The notes under the pieces: model-generated | Told to the model about the DNA's origin: nothing | Seen by the model: the letters and a program-made list of their open reading frames with translations, nothing else | Database searches by the model: none | Part shown: positions 1 to 7,428 of the stretch, one piece after another | Numbering within the stretch: position 1 is the stretch's first letter | Layout: each line of letters opens with the position of its first letter | Translations under genes and position numbers: made by a program | Source: Domibacillus enclensis | GTDB taxonomy: Bacteria; Bacillota; Bacilli; Bacillales; Domibacillaceae | DNA length: 64,000 nt | NCBI RefSeq assembly: GCF_900156125.1 | Contig: NZ_FTLX01000006.1 | Location: 124,001 to 188,000, forward strand | Reading direction: 5' to 3'

Positions 1-369
1 GGGCGGAAATGGCTTATTGTAGGCGGCATGTGGACACAGTCTGCGGCTTTATTTTTGATCATTGCCGTTCATGAATACGAGCTGTGGATTGCAGGTGTTG
101 TGCTGCTCGGCACGGGAACCGCGATGGTGTATCCGGTGCTGCAGGCGGCACTTAGCGACGTCGTACGGGTCGACTGGAGAGCTTCCTCTATGGGGGTATA
201 CCGCTTTTGGCGAGACAGTGGCTACGCATTTGGTGCGCTGTTTGCCGGTTTTTTTGCCGATGCTTTGAATATGACGTGGGCCATCGGGCTTGTGGCGCTG
301 TTGCCATTTCTGGCTGGGATGAATGTCCTGGTGAACGCAAAGAAACTTTCAAGAGGAACAGATAGATAA
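1..369 (+). CDS. MFS transporter, C-terminal part (partial at window start)
   Basis: The frame is open from base 1, so this is the end of a longer gene whose start lies outside the window. The visible 122 residues are very hydrophobic and form about four membrane segments. They include a run ending in MVYPVLQAALSDV and a basic turn (RASSMGVYRFWRDSGYAFG), typical of the C-terminal half of major facilitator permeases. The tail is short and charged (KKLSRGTDR). A hairpin terminator follows at once, so the gene is probably not cotranscribed with the pectin genes downstream. The substrate cannot be told from this part. Confidence 0.75.
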   Translation, partial: GRKWLIVGGMWTQSAALFLIIAVHEYELWIAGVVLLGTGTAMVYPVLQAALSDVVRVDWRASSMGVYRFWRDSGYAFGALFAGFFADALNMTWAIGLVALLPFLAGMNVLVNAKKLSRGTDR

Positions 370-373
370 TAGG

Positions 374-410
374 AACAGACCGGTACATATCATTTGCCGG
401 TCTGTTTGTG
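374..410 (+). terminator. Rho-independent terminator after the MFS gene
   Basis: Ten-base perfect arms AACAGACCGG (374-383) and CCGGTCTGTT (397-406) enclose a 13-nt loop and are followed by a short T-rich stretch. It separates the MFS gene from the pectin locus. Confidence 0.8.
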
Positions 411-529
411 TTGAACATTAAATTCGGCTCGCTTTCATCAAAATAGTGCTACTTTTCAAGAATGTGCAAGACCGGCTTTTGTACGCCTGTCAAAAGAGTG
501 TTATTGATGGGAAAGTAAAACCGCTTTAT

Positions 530-543
530 TGTAAGCGTATACA
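530..543 (+). promoter_or_regulatory. cre-like CcpA site before the PL11 lyase gene
   Basis: TGTAAGCGTATACA matches the cre consensus TGWAANCGNTNWCA at 13 of 14 positions (A instead of T at position 10). It lies just upstream of the ribosome binding site at 547-555, where CcpA would block transcription in the presence of preferred sugars. A promoter must lie between 411 and 530, but no convincing -35/-10 pair was found. Confidence 0.6.
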
Positions 544-559
544 AAAAGGAGGCGGAGTA

Positions 560-2383
560 ATGGGAAAAGCAAGGCAGACTGAAAAGCTGAATAGAGGCTT
601 GATCGCGGTGAAGGTGAACAAAGGCGTGTATCTCGGCTGGCGGCTGTTCGGAGATGAAGAAGAGGACACATCGTTTTCTCTTTACCGTGACGGGCGGCGC
701 ATTGCAGCCAATATTTTAACGAGCACGAATTACCTGGACTCTGAAGGGACGCAGGATTCCCAGTATGAGATAAGGGCGGTTCGGAAGGGCATAGAGGAAC
801 CGGGTGAAACGGCGAGTGTGTGGAATGATCCCTATTTATCTATTCCGCTGCAAAAACCGGCTGGCGGGATAACACCTGATCAAGTCACCTATGAATATTG
901 TGCCAATGATGCCAGTGTAGGCGATGTGGACGGCGACGGCGAGTTTGAAATCATTTTAAAATGGGACCCGACCAATTCCAAGGATAATGCTCATGAAGGC
1001 TTTACGGGAAACACACTGTTAGATGCGTACAAGCTGGATGGCACACATTTGTGGCGAATTGATTTAGGCCGGAATATACGGGCAGGCGCTCACTATACAC
1101 AGTTTTTAGTGTATGACTTTGATGGCGACGGCAAAGCGGAGATCGTTTGTAAAACGGCAGACGGCACGGTGGATGGAGACGGCACGGTAATTGGCCGGGC
1201 AGAGGCGGATTACCGGAATGAAACGGGCTTTATTTTAGAAGGGCCGGAGTTCTTAACGGTGTTCGATGGCATGACAGGCAGGGCGCTTAAAACGGTTGAG
1301 TATGAACCGCCGCGCGGGAACGGATTAGACTGGGGAGATGACGAAGGAAACCGCGTGGACCGCTTTTTAGCTTGTGTGGCATATGTAAACGGTGAAACGC
1401 CGAGTATCGTCATGTGCCGGGGCTACTATACGAGAGCCGTGCTCGCTGCCTACGACTGGAACGGCAAGGAGCTTGTGAAGAAATGGGTGTTTGACAGCTT
1501 AACCCCAGGAAATGAAGGTTACAGCGGACAGGGCAACCATAGCGTGAGCGTGGCTGACGTGGATGGGGACGGCTGTGACGAAATCATATACGGCTCCTGC
1601 GTCATTGACCATGATGGTACGGGTCTTTACACAACAGGGCTTGGGCATGGGGATGCCATGCATGTCAGCAGCTTGATCCCATCACGGAAAGGGCTTGAAG
1701 TGTTTCAAGTACATGAAACGCCGTCTGAGCATGGAACGGAAATTCACGATGCCAAAACGGGAGAGCTGCTTTGGAGTATTCCATCGTTCGAGGATGTAGG
1801 GCGCGGCATGGCAGCCGACATTGATCCTCGCTATGAAGGTGCAGAGCTGTGGTCATCCACACATTGGCGCGATGGGGATGGGGGATTATACAGCAGCACC
1901 GGCGAAAAAATCAGTGAACAAAGCCCGGCTTCGTTTAATTTTGCCGTATGGTGGGATGGCGACCTGCTGCGTGAACTGCTGGATCATGAATACGATCCGG
2001 AAACAGGCATTGGTGTTGGGAAAATTGATAAATGGGATTATGAACAGGGCCGGCTTGTCAACTTGTTAACGGCTGACGGCACCCGATCAAACAATGGGAC
2101 GAAGGGGAATCCGTGCCTACAGGCGGACTTGCTCGGCGACTGGCGGGAGGAAGTGATCTGGCGCTCCGATGACAGCAGCCATCTTCGCATCTATACAACG
2201 ACGGATGTGACAGACCACCGCATTTACACATTAATGCATGATCCGGTTTATCGTCTGTCGGTCGCCTGGCAGAACGTGGCTTACAACCAGCCGCCGCATC
2301 CGGGCTTTTTTCTCGGACACAACATGGAAAAGCCGCCTGTACCGGCGATGTATTATGCAGGAAAAGAAGCCGCGAAGAAGTGA
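560..2383 (+). CDS. yesX: Rhamnogalacturonan lyase, PL11 family, cytoplasmic (YesX-like)
   Basis: This enzyme cleaves the rhamnose-galacturonate backbone of rhamnogalacturonan I by beta-elimination. The predicted 607 residues fit the PL11 family (about 600-620). Three calcium-binding repeats typical of the family beta-propeller are visible: DVDGDGEFEIILKWDP, DFDGDGKAEIVCKTADG and DVDGDGCDEIIYGS. The protein starts directly with the mature fold and has no signal peptide. It therefore resembles the intracellular exo-acting YesX rather than secreted YesW. The frame is open from 446, but ATG 560 has an excellent site (AAGGAGGCGG at 547-556) and gives the expected N-terminus. It is the first gene of the pectin locus and runs into the PL22 lyase gene. 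Confidence 0.9.
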   Translation: MGKARQTEKLNRGLIAVKVNKGVYLGWRLFGDEEEDTSFSLYRDGRRIAANILTSTNYLDSEGTQDSQYEIRAVRKGIEEPGETASVWNDPYLSIPLQKPAGGITPDQVTYEYCANDASVGDVDGDGEFEIILKWDPTNSKDNAHEGFTGNTLLDAYKLDGTHLWRIDLGRNIRAGAHYTQFLVYDFDGDGKAEIVCKTADGTVDGDGTVIGRAEADYRNETGFILEGPEFLTVFDGMTGRALKTVEYEPPRGNGLDWGDDEGNRVDRFLACVAYVNGETPSIVMCRGYYTRAVLAAYDWNGKELVKKWVFDSLTPGNEGYSGQGNHSVSVADVDGDGCDEIIYGSCVIDHDGTGLYTTGLGHGDAMHVSSLIPSRKGLEVFQVHETPSEHGTEIHDAKTGELLWSIPSFEDVGRGMAADIDPRYEGAELWSSTHWRDGDGGLYSSTGEKISEQSPASFNFAVWWDGDLLRELLDHEYDPETGIGVGKIDKWDYEQGRLVNLLTADGTRSNNGTKGNPCLQADLLGDWREEVIWRSDDSSHLRIYTTTDVTDHRIYTLMHDPVYRLSVAWQNVAYNQPPHPGFFLGHNMEKPPVPAMYYAGKEAAKK

Positions 2384-2424
2384 TTCGTTGGGATTCAACT
2401 TTAACGAGAAAGCAGGGACAGGCA

Positions 2425-3612
2425 ATGACAAAAGGCAAAACGTGGCCAAGTGAAAAGCGGATATTCAAGGATGCCGTCACCGGTGTTTCGATCACCCAGC
2501 TGACCAGCTACTTGAGCCATCACTTTCATTTATATTTTACAAACGACGGCTTTTATGACGATGGAAGGAGGCTTTTAATTGGATCTGAGCGTGAAAATGC
2601 ATTGAATTTATACAGCCTTCATATGGAATCAGGCGAGCTCACACAGCTGACGGATTTGAGCCCGTCTGCTGCTAAGGGTATTCAAGGGACTTATATCAAC
2701 CCGCAGCAGCATGAGGCGTATTTTACACTGGATCAAAGCATCATCGCGCTGAACCTCGATACGTACGAAGAACACTCGCTGTTCACACTGCCGGATGGAT
2801 ACGGCTTCAGCAACTTATCCGTTACAGCAGACGGCCGGACCATCTGCTTTGCATTAAGCGAAGATGTGAGCGACCGAATAGCAGCCAATCTCGGACAGGG
2901 CTACGGCGGCTTTGAAGAAATCGAAGAATCTCGTCCGCACAGCCAAATTTGGGCACTGGATATCGACACAAAAAGAGCAAAGGTTCTTCATGAGGAACAA
3001 AGGTGGATCGGCCATGTAAACACATCGCCCACGCAAAATCACATCCTGACGTTCTGCCATGAAGGTCCGTGGGAAAAGGTGGATCACCGCATATGGGCAC
3101 TGAACCGGGAAACCGGTGAAGTGTGGAAGGTGCGGGCAGGGGACGGCAAGCAATATGCCGGACATGAATACTGGCATGCAGACGGAGTCCGGATCGGGTA
3201 TCACGGCTTTACTGAATCGATCGAGCGGGCTGATGGAAAGTTTATCGGCTCTATTCAATTTGATAATGCAGGAGCAGAGGAATACGCGTTTCCATATCAA
3301 AATATGCATATCCATTCCAATGATGCTGAGCTGATTATCGGCGACGGGCAGCAGTCCAGTGCATACCCGGGCGGCACAGATCAAGACTACATTTTTATTT
3401 GGAAAAAGGAACAGGACCGCATGAATGGACCGCGCCGCTTGTGCCGTCACCGGGGAAGCTTTCAGACGCAGCACGTTCACGTTCACCCGCGGTTTAGCCC
3501 GGACAGGTCGCATGTACTGTTCACCAGCGACATGAGTGGCTACGGGCAGGTGTATGTTGCGGAGGTGCCGGATTTCTCTTCTCTGCCGCTCGTCGAGCAA
3601 GCTGAAAGATGA
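2425..3612 (+). CDS. ogl: Oligogalacturonate lyase, PL22 family
   Basis: The 395-residue protein fits the seven-bladed propeller lyases of PL22. These act in the cytoplasm and split short (often unsaturated) oligogalacturonates into 5-keto-4-deoxyuronate monomers for KduI. Family features include the N-terminal TGVSITQLTSYLSHHFHLYF region (His-rich, then FTNDGF), a central YGGFEEIE stretch and the later FQTQHVHVHPRFSPD segment with metal-ligand histidines. There is no signal peptide. The open frame reaches back to GTG 2380, overlapping the previous stop. ATG 2425, after AGCAGGGACAGG, gives the normal family N-terminus. It is cotranscribed with the PL11 gene. Confidence 0.85.
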   Translation: MTKGKTWPSEKRIFKDAVTGVSITQLTSYLSHHFHLYFTNDGFYDDGRRLLIGSERENALNLYSLHMESGELTQLTDLSPSAAKGIQGTYINPQQHEAYFTLDQSIIALNLDTYEEHSLFTLPDGYGFSNLSVTADGRTICFALSEDVSDRIAANLGQGYGGFEEIEESRPHSQIWALDIDTKRAKVLHEEQRWIGHVNTSPTQNHILTFCHEGPWEKVDHRIWALNRETGEVWKVRAGDGKQYAGHEYWHADGVRIGYHGFTESIERADGKFIGSIQFDNAGAEEYAFPYQNMHIHSNDAELIIGDGQQSSAYPGGTDQDYIFIWKKEQDRMNGPRRLCRHRGSFQTQHVHVHPRFSPDRSHVLFTSDMSGYGQVYVAEVPDFSSLPLVEQAER

Positions 3613-3681
3613 GCTTCTGCAAAAAAGGAAGGACGCGGCAAGAAAGTGAAAAAACAGCGGTAATCGTTGATGCGAAAGGTT

Positions 3682-3734
3682 TGTAAGCGCTACAAAAAAT
3701 GATAATTGCCGGAAAATTTTTCTCATCGTACAGT
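3682..3734 (+). promoter_or_regulatory. Promoter with an upstream cre-like site, before ytcQ
   Basis: The candidate promoter is TTGCCG (3706-3711), a 17-nt spacer, then TACAGT (3729-3734). Upstream at 3682-3695 lies TGTAAGCGCTACAA, a 12-of-14 match to the cre consensus. The 3613-3810 gap has no coding potential and would hold the control region of the first ABC importer operon. The regulator is probably the YesS-like protein encoded after the permeases. Confidence 0.45.
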
Positions 3735-3810
3735 AAAGCCAGCACATCACCACACCGTAAAAATGGGCTGGATGATGGTCTGAACACAAAAAAAACAGGG
3801 GGTATAAAAA

Positions 3811-5331
3811 ATGACTCAATCGAAAAAATGGTCCAAAAACAAAGTGGCTTTCCCGGTTCTTTCCGCGATGCTGGCGGCGTCTTTAGCGGCATGTGGAAAT
3901 GAAGAAGGCGGCGCTTCAGGAGAAGATGGCGGATCAGTCGATTCATTAACGATTATGACAACGGCTTATACGACGGAGCCGCCGGCAGAAGACAGTCCAG
4001 CCTTGAAGGAACTAGAAGAGTTTACGGGCAAGGACATTACAATGAACTGGGTGCTTGACAGTGCCTATGCAGATAAATTAAATATTACACTTGCTTCAGG
4101 CAATCTTCCGGAAATTATGATGATTCCAACTAAGCTGCCCAGTTTTGTAAGCGCTGTCCGAGACGATGCGTTTTGGGAGCTCGGACCTTACTTAAAGGAT
4201 TACCCGAACTTGAGCCAGGCGAATGAGATTACGCTGCAAAACAGCTCGATTGACGGAAAAATATACGGTGTGTACCGGGCACGCCCGCTTGGAAGAAATG
4301 GTGTGACCATTCGGAAAGACTGGCTTGCAAATGTGGGAATGGAAACGCCGAAAACGATTGATGACTTTTACAATGTGCTAAAAGCATTTAAAGAAAACGA
4401 TCCGGATGGAAACGGTGCGGATGACACGTATGGCATGGTGATTTCCAAATATACAGGCCCGTTTGATGTCATGCAGACATGGTTCGGCGCGCCGAATAAA
4501 TGGGGAGAAGATGCCAATGGGAACCTGCAGCCGGACTTTGTGACAGATGAATACTTTGAAGCGCAAAAATTCTTTAAAAAACTTTTTGATGAAGGCCTCA
4601 TTAATGAAGACTTCGCAGTCATGGACCCACAAAAGTGGGGCGATCCGCTGCTGAACAGCCAGGCGGGTGTCATTGTTGACGTGCTGGACCGTGCCCACCG
4701 TGCAGAGGAAGCGATGCTGCAAGCGAATCCAGACTTAAAAGAGCCGATTGACGTATTCGGCGCTGTAGAAGGGCCTGAAGGGCTGTTTAATCTGCCGACC
4801 TCCGGCTATTCCGGTATGCTGGCTATTCCGAAATCCAGTGTTGAAACAGAAGAAGAGCTGAAGGAAGTGCTTGATTTTATCGACAAGCTGAGCGAGCAGG
4901 AAGCACAGGCGCTGGCGTATAACGGTGTAGAAGGTGTTCACTACGAGCTTGAGGGCGATGTGTACAAGCCGCTCGTTGAACTGAATGATCCGGTTGCCAA
5001 TGAATTCACGGATTTAAATCAGTTCCAAACGGGTATCCCGGAAAACCGCTTTTATCAGGAAGAGCTGACACCGCTGATTGAAAAAGAAGAGCAAGTGAAG
5101 CTTGATAACGAAGAAATCGTTGTGCCAAACCCGGCAGAAGCCCTGCTGTCTGAAGGGTACGCTCAAAAAGGACAGCAGCTCGATAACATTATCAATGATG
5201 CCCGCATTAAATTCATCGTCGGCCAGATCGATGAAGCCGGCTTTAAAGACGCGATTGAGCTATGGAAGTCGTCGGGCGGAAATGAGTATATCGAGGAAAT
5301 CAACAAGCTTCACAAGGAAGCGCAGTCATAA
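3811..5331 (+). CDS. ytcQ: Extracellular solute-binding lipoprotein of a sugar ABC importer (YtcQ/LplA-like)
   Basis: This is a substrate-binding lipoprotein that would capture oligogalacturonides or rhamnogalacturonan oligosaccharides on the outer face of the membrane. It has 506 residues. The N-terminus has a basic start, a hydrophobic stretch and a lipobox LAAC with the lipid-carrying Cys28, followed by a flexible Gly/Ser/Glu linker. The body has the long LplA/YtcQ layout (about 500 residues), larger than the YesO-type binding protein later in the window. ATG 3811 follows GGGGG at 3797-3801. Permease genes yteP and ytcP follow directly, so this is a complete importer minus its ATPase. Substrate is inferred from context and from B. 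subtilis YtcQ. Confidence 0.85.
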   Translation: MTQSKKWSKNKVAFPVLSAMLAASLAACGNEEGGASGEDGGSVDSLTIMTTAYTTEPPAEDSPALKELEEFTGKDITMNWVLDSAYADKLNITLASGNLPEIMMIPTKLPSFVSAVRDDAFWELGPYLKDYPNLSQANEITLQNSSIDGKIYGVYRARPLGRNGVTIRKDWLANVGMETPKTIDDFYNVLKAFKENDPDGNGADDTYGMVISKYTGPFDVMQTWFGAPNKWGEDANGNLQPDFVTDEYFEAQKFFKKLFDEGLINEDFAVMDPQKWGDPLLNSQAGVIVDVLDRAHRAEEAMLQANPDLKEPIDVFGAVEGPEGLFNLPTSGYSGMLAIPKSSVETEEELKEVLDFIDKLSEQEAQALAYNGVEGVHYELEGDVYKPLVELNDPVANEFTDLNQFQTGIPENRFYQEELTPLIEKEEQVKLDNEEIVVPNPAEALLSEGYAQKGQQLDNIINDARIKFIVGQIDEAGFKDAIELWKSSGGNEYIEEINKLHKEAQS

Positions 5332-5397
5332 TACTTGCAGAAGGCAGGCTGTGCGTTGGCAGCCTGCTTGATTGAATAGAAGAAAAGGAGGGATTCC

Positions 5398-6381
5398 ATG
5401 GCGATTTTTAAATCAAGCTCCTCTCAAACGGAGCTGGCTGTTGATGCACCGCCCGTTAAATCGGGAGCAGCATCGAGAAAACAGTTTATGCAGCGTTTGA
5501 AGCGGGACAAATGGCTGTATCTTTTGCTATTGCCCGGCTTGCTTTATTTTCTCGTTTTCAAATATGCGCCGATGTGGGGCATTGTCATCGCCTTTCAAGA
5601 TTATTCCCCGTTTAAAGGCGTTTTCGGAAGCGAGTGGGTCGGCTTTGAGCATTTTCGGGACTTTTTTCAAAATCCCGATTTCACCCGGCTGCTGCGGAAT
5701 ACATTTATTCTGGCTGTGCTCGATTTAGTGTTTTTCTTTCCAGCTCCGATTATTTTGGCGCTTTTGTTAAATGAGCTGCGCATTAATTTGTACAAGCGGA
5801 CGGTTCAAACACTTATTTACGTACCGCATTTTATGTCCTGGGTGATCATCGCAAGCATCACCTACATCTTTTTCACAACGAGCGGCGGTGTAGCAAATGA
5901 AATTGTGGGCCATTTTTATGGGAAAGAAATCAACTTCTTGTCTTCTCCCGACTGGTTCCGGCCGTTAATTATGGGGCAGATCATTTGGAAAGAAACCGGC
6001 TGGGGCACGGTGATTTTCCTGGCGGCACTTGCGACTGTTGACCAGGAGCAGTATGAAGCGGCAATTGTAGACGGGGCCGGCCGGTTCAGACGGCTTTGGC
6101 ACGTGACATTGCCGGCTGTCAGAAGCACGATCATCGTTTTGCTGATCTTGCGGCTCGGGAATTTTTTAGACACCGGATTTCAGCAAATCTTTTTGATGAC
6201 GAACTCGCTTAACCGCGATGTAGCGGACGTGTTTGATACGTATGTGTACTTTGTCGGGATTACCCAGGGTGCCTTCAGCTACAGCACGGCGGTCGGCTTG
6301 TTTAAGTCCGTTGTCGGCATTATTCTTGTGCTTGGTGCAAATAAGCTGGCGAAGAAAATGGGTCAGGATGGAATTTTTTAA
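5398..6381 (+). CDS. yteP: ABC importer permease, LplB/YteP family
   Basis: The 327-residue inner-membrane permease subunit carries an N-terminal cytoplasmic tail of about 35 residues (KSGAASRKQF, then KRDKWLY) and about six membrane helices. The EAA loop that contacts the ATPase is visible as EQYEAAIVDGAGRFRRLWHV (around residues 218-237). It pairs with the next gene product to form the channel for the YtcQ-bound sugar. The start at ATG 5398 has AAAGGAGGG upstream. The gene lies 66 bases after ytcQ in the same operon. No ATP-binding subunit is encoded nearby. In B. subtilis the shared ATPase MsmX serves such importers, and the same is inferred here. Confidence 0.88.
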   Translation: MAIFKSSSSQTELAVDAPPVKSGAASRKQFMQRLKRDKWLYLLLLPGLLYFLVFKYAPMWGIVIAFQDYSPFKGVFGSEWVGFEHFRDFFQNPDFTRLLRNTFILAVLDLVFFFPAPIILALLLNELRINLYKRTVQTLIYVPHFMSWVIIASITYIFFTTSGGVANEIVGHFYGKEINFLSSPDWFRPLIMGQIIWKETGWGTVIFLAALATVDQEQYEAAIVDGAGRFRRLWHVTLPAVRSTIIVLLILRLGNFLDTGFQQIFLMTNSLNRDVADVFDTYVYFVGITQGAFSYSTAVGLFKSVVGIILVLGANKLAKKMGQDGIF

Positions 6382-6402
6382 TGAAACAGGAGGTGTGCGC
6401 AA

Positions 6403-7293
6403 GTGGGAATGCCTAAAATGCATAATACGCCGGGAGGAAGAGTATTCGACGTCGTCAATTTCATTTTTCTTGGTGCAATCGGTCTGCTAATGATCCTCCC
6501 TTTTCTTTATGTGATTGCGGGATCGTTTGCAACAGAAGCCGAATTAACGAGCCGGAGCTTTTTTATCTTTCCGGAAACGTTCACGCTTGAAGCGTATCAA
6601 TATATCTTTTCAACGGACCGGTTCACGCGCAGTATTCTCGTTTCAATCGGCGTCACAGTGGTGGGGACGATTGTATGCTTGTTTTTCACGTTTTCAATGG
6701 CGTATCCGCTGTCGAGAAAACACTTGCTTGGACGTAACTTTTTTATGAATATGGTCGTGTTCTCCATGCTGTTCAGCGGCGGAATGATCCCGACGTATAT
6801 TGTCGTCAAATCGCTCGGACTGCTTGACTCGTATTGGGCATTGATCTTGCCGATTGCGATTAATCCGTTTAACTTAATTATCGTGAAAACCTTTTTTCAA
6901 AACATTCCGATTGAGCTGGAGGAGTCGGCGAAGGTGGACGGCTGTACGGAATTCGGGATTTTCTGGCGTATTATGCTGCCCCTCTCAAAGCCAGTCATTG
7001 CGACATTTGCTCTATTTTATGCTGTGGCGATCTGGAACGATTTCTTCAGTGCGCTTTTGTACATTAGCGACAGCACGAAATGGCCTGTGCAAGTGCTGCT
7101 TCAACAGATTATTCTGCTGTCCCAGTCCACAATCGGCGATACGAGTGCGATGGGCGCAGATTATGTGGCGCCGCCGGATCAATCATTGAAATTAGCTGTT
7201 GTCGTCATTGCCACGCTGCCGATTTTAATCATTTATCCGTTTCTTCAAAAGCATTTCGCGAAAGGAATGCTGCTTGGCTCTGTCAAAGGATGA
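6403..7293 (+). CDS. ytcP: ABC importer permease, LplC/YtcP family
   Basis: This is the second permease of the YtcQ-YteP-YtcP importer, 296 residues with about six membrane helices. The EAA loop reads ELEESAKVDGCTEFGIFWRI (near residues 176-195). The C-terminus KHFAKGMLLGSVKG is the usual YtcP/LplC ending. The GTG start at 6403 lies nine bases after AGGAGG (6388-6393). The in-frame ATG 6409 would be too far from it, so GTG is preferred. The gene closes the transport cassette; a 135-base gap then precedes the regulator gene. Confidence 0.88.
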   Translation: MGMPKMHNTPGGRVFDVVNFIFLGAIGLLMILPFLYVIAGSFATEAELTSRSFFIFPETFTLEAYQYIFSTDRFTRSILVSIGVTVVGTIVCLFFTFSMAYPLSRKHLLGRNFFMNMVVFSMLFSGGMIPTYIVVKSLGLLDSYWALILPIAINPFNLIIVKTFFQNIPIELEESAKVDGCTEFGIFWRIMLPLSKPVIATFALFYAVAIWNDFFSALLYISDSTKWPVQVLLQQIILLSQSTIGDTSAMGADYVAPPDQSLKLAVVVIATLPILIIYPFLQKHFAKGMLLGSVKG

Positions 7294-7428
7294 TCAATAA
7301 TCAGTGAAATTTTCCATAATTGTTTAAAAAACAGTGGGAAGGGATGTGTGCTTTTTAAAGCGCCTTCATTTCGATAAACGGATATGACATAATGTTTGCT
7401 AAGCAATCATAAGTCAGGAGGCGGCAGC

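Noticed and set aside
446-559. Extended N-terminus of the PL11 lyase
   Set aside because: The frame is open, but it crosses the cre-like site and lacks a ribosome site; ATG 560 has AAGGAGGCGG and gives the normal protein.
2854-3819. 321-codon minus-strand frame opposite the PL22 lyase
   Set aside because: It is a shadow of the real gene with no ribosome site, no family features and a biased composition.
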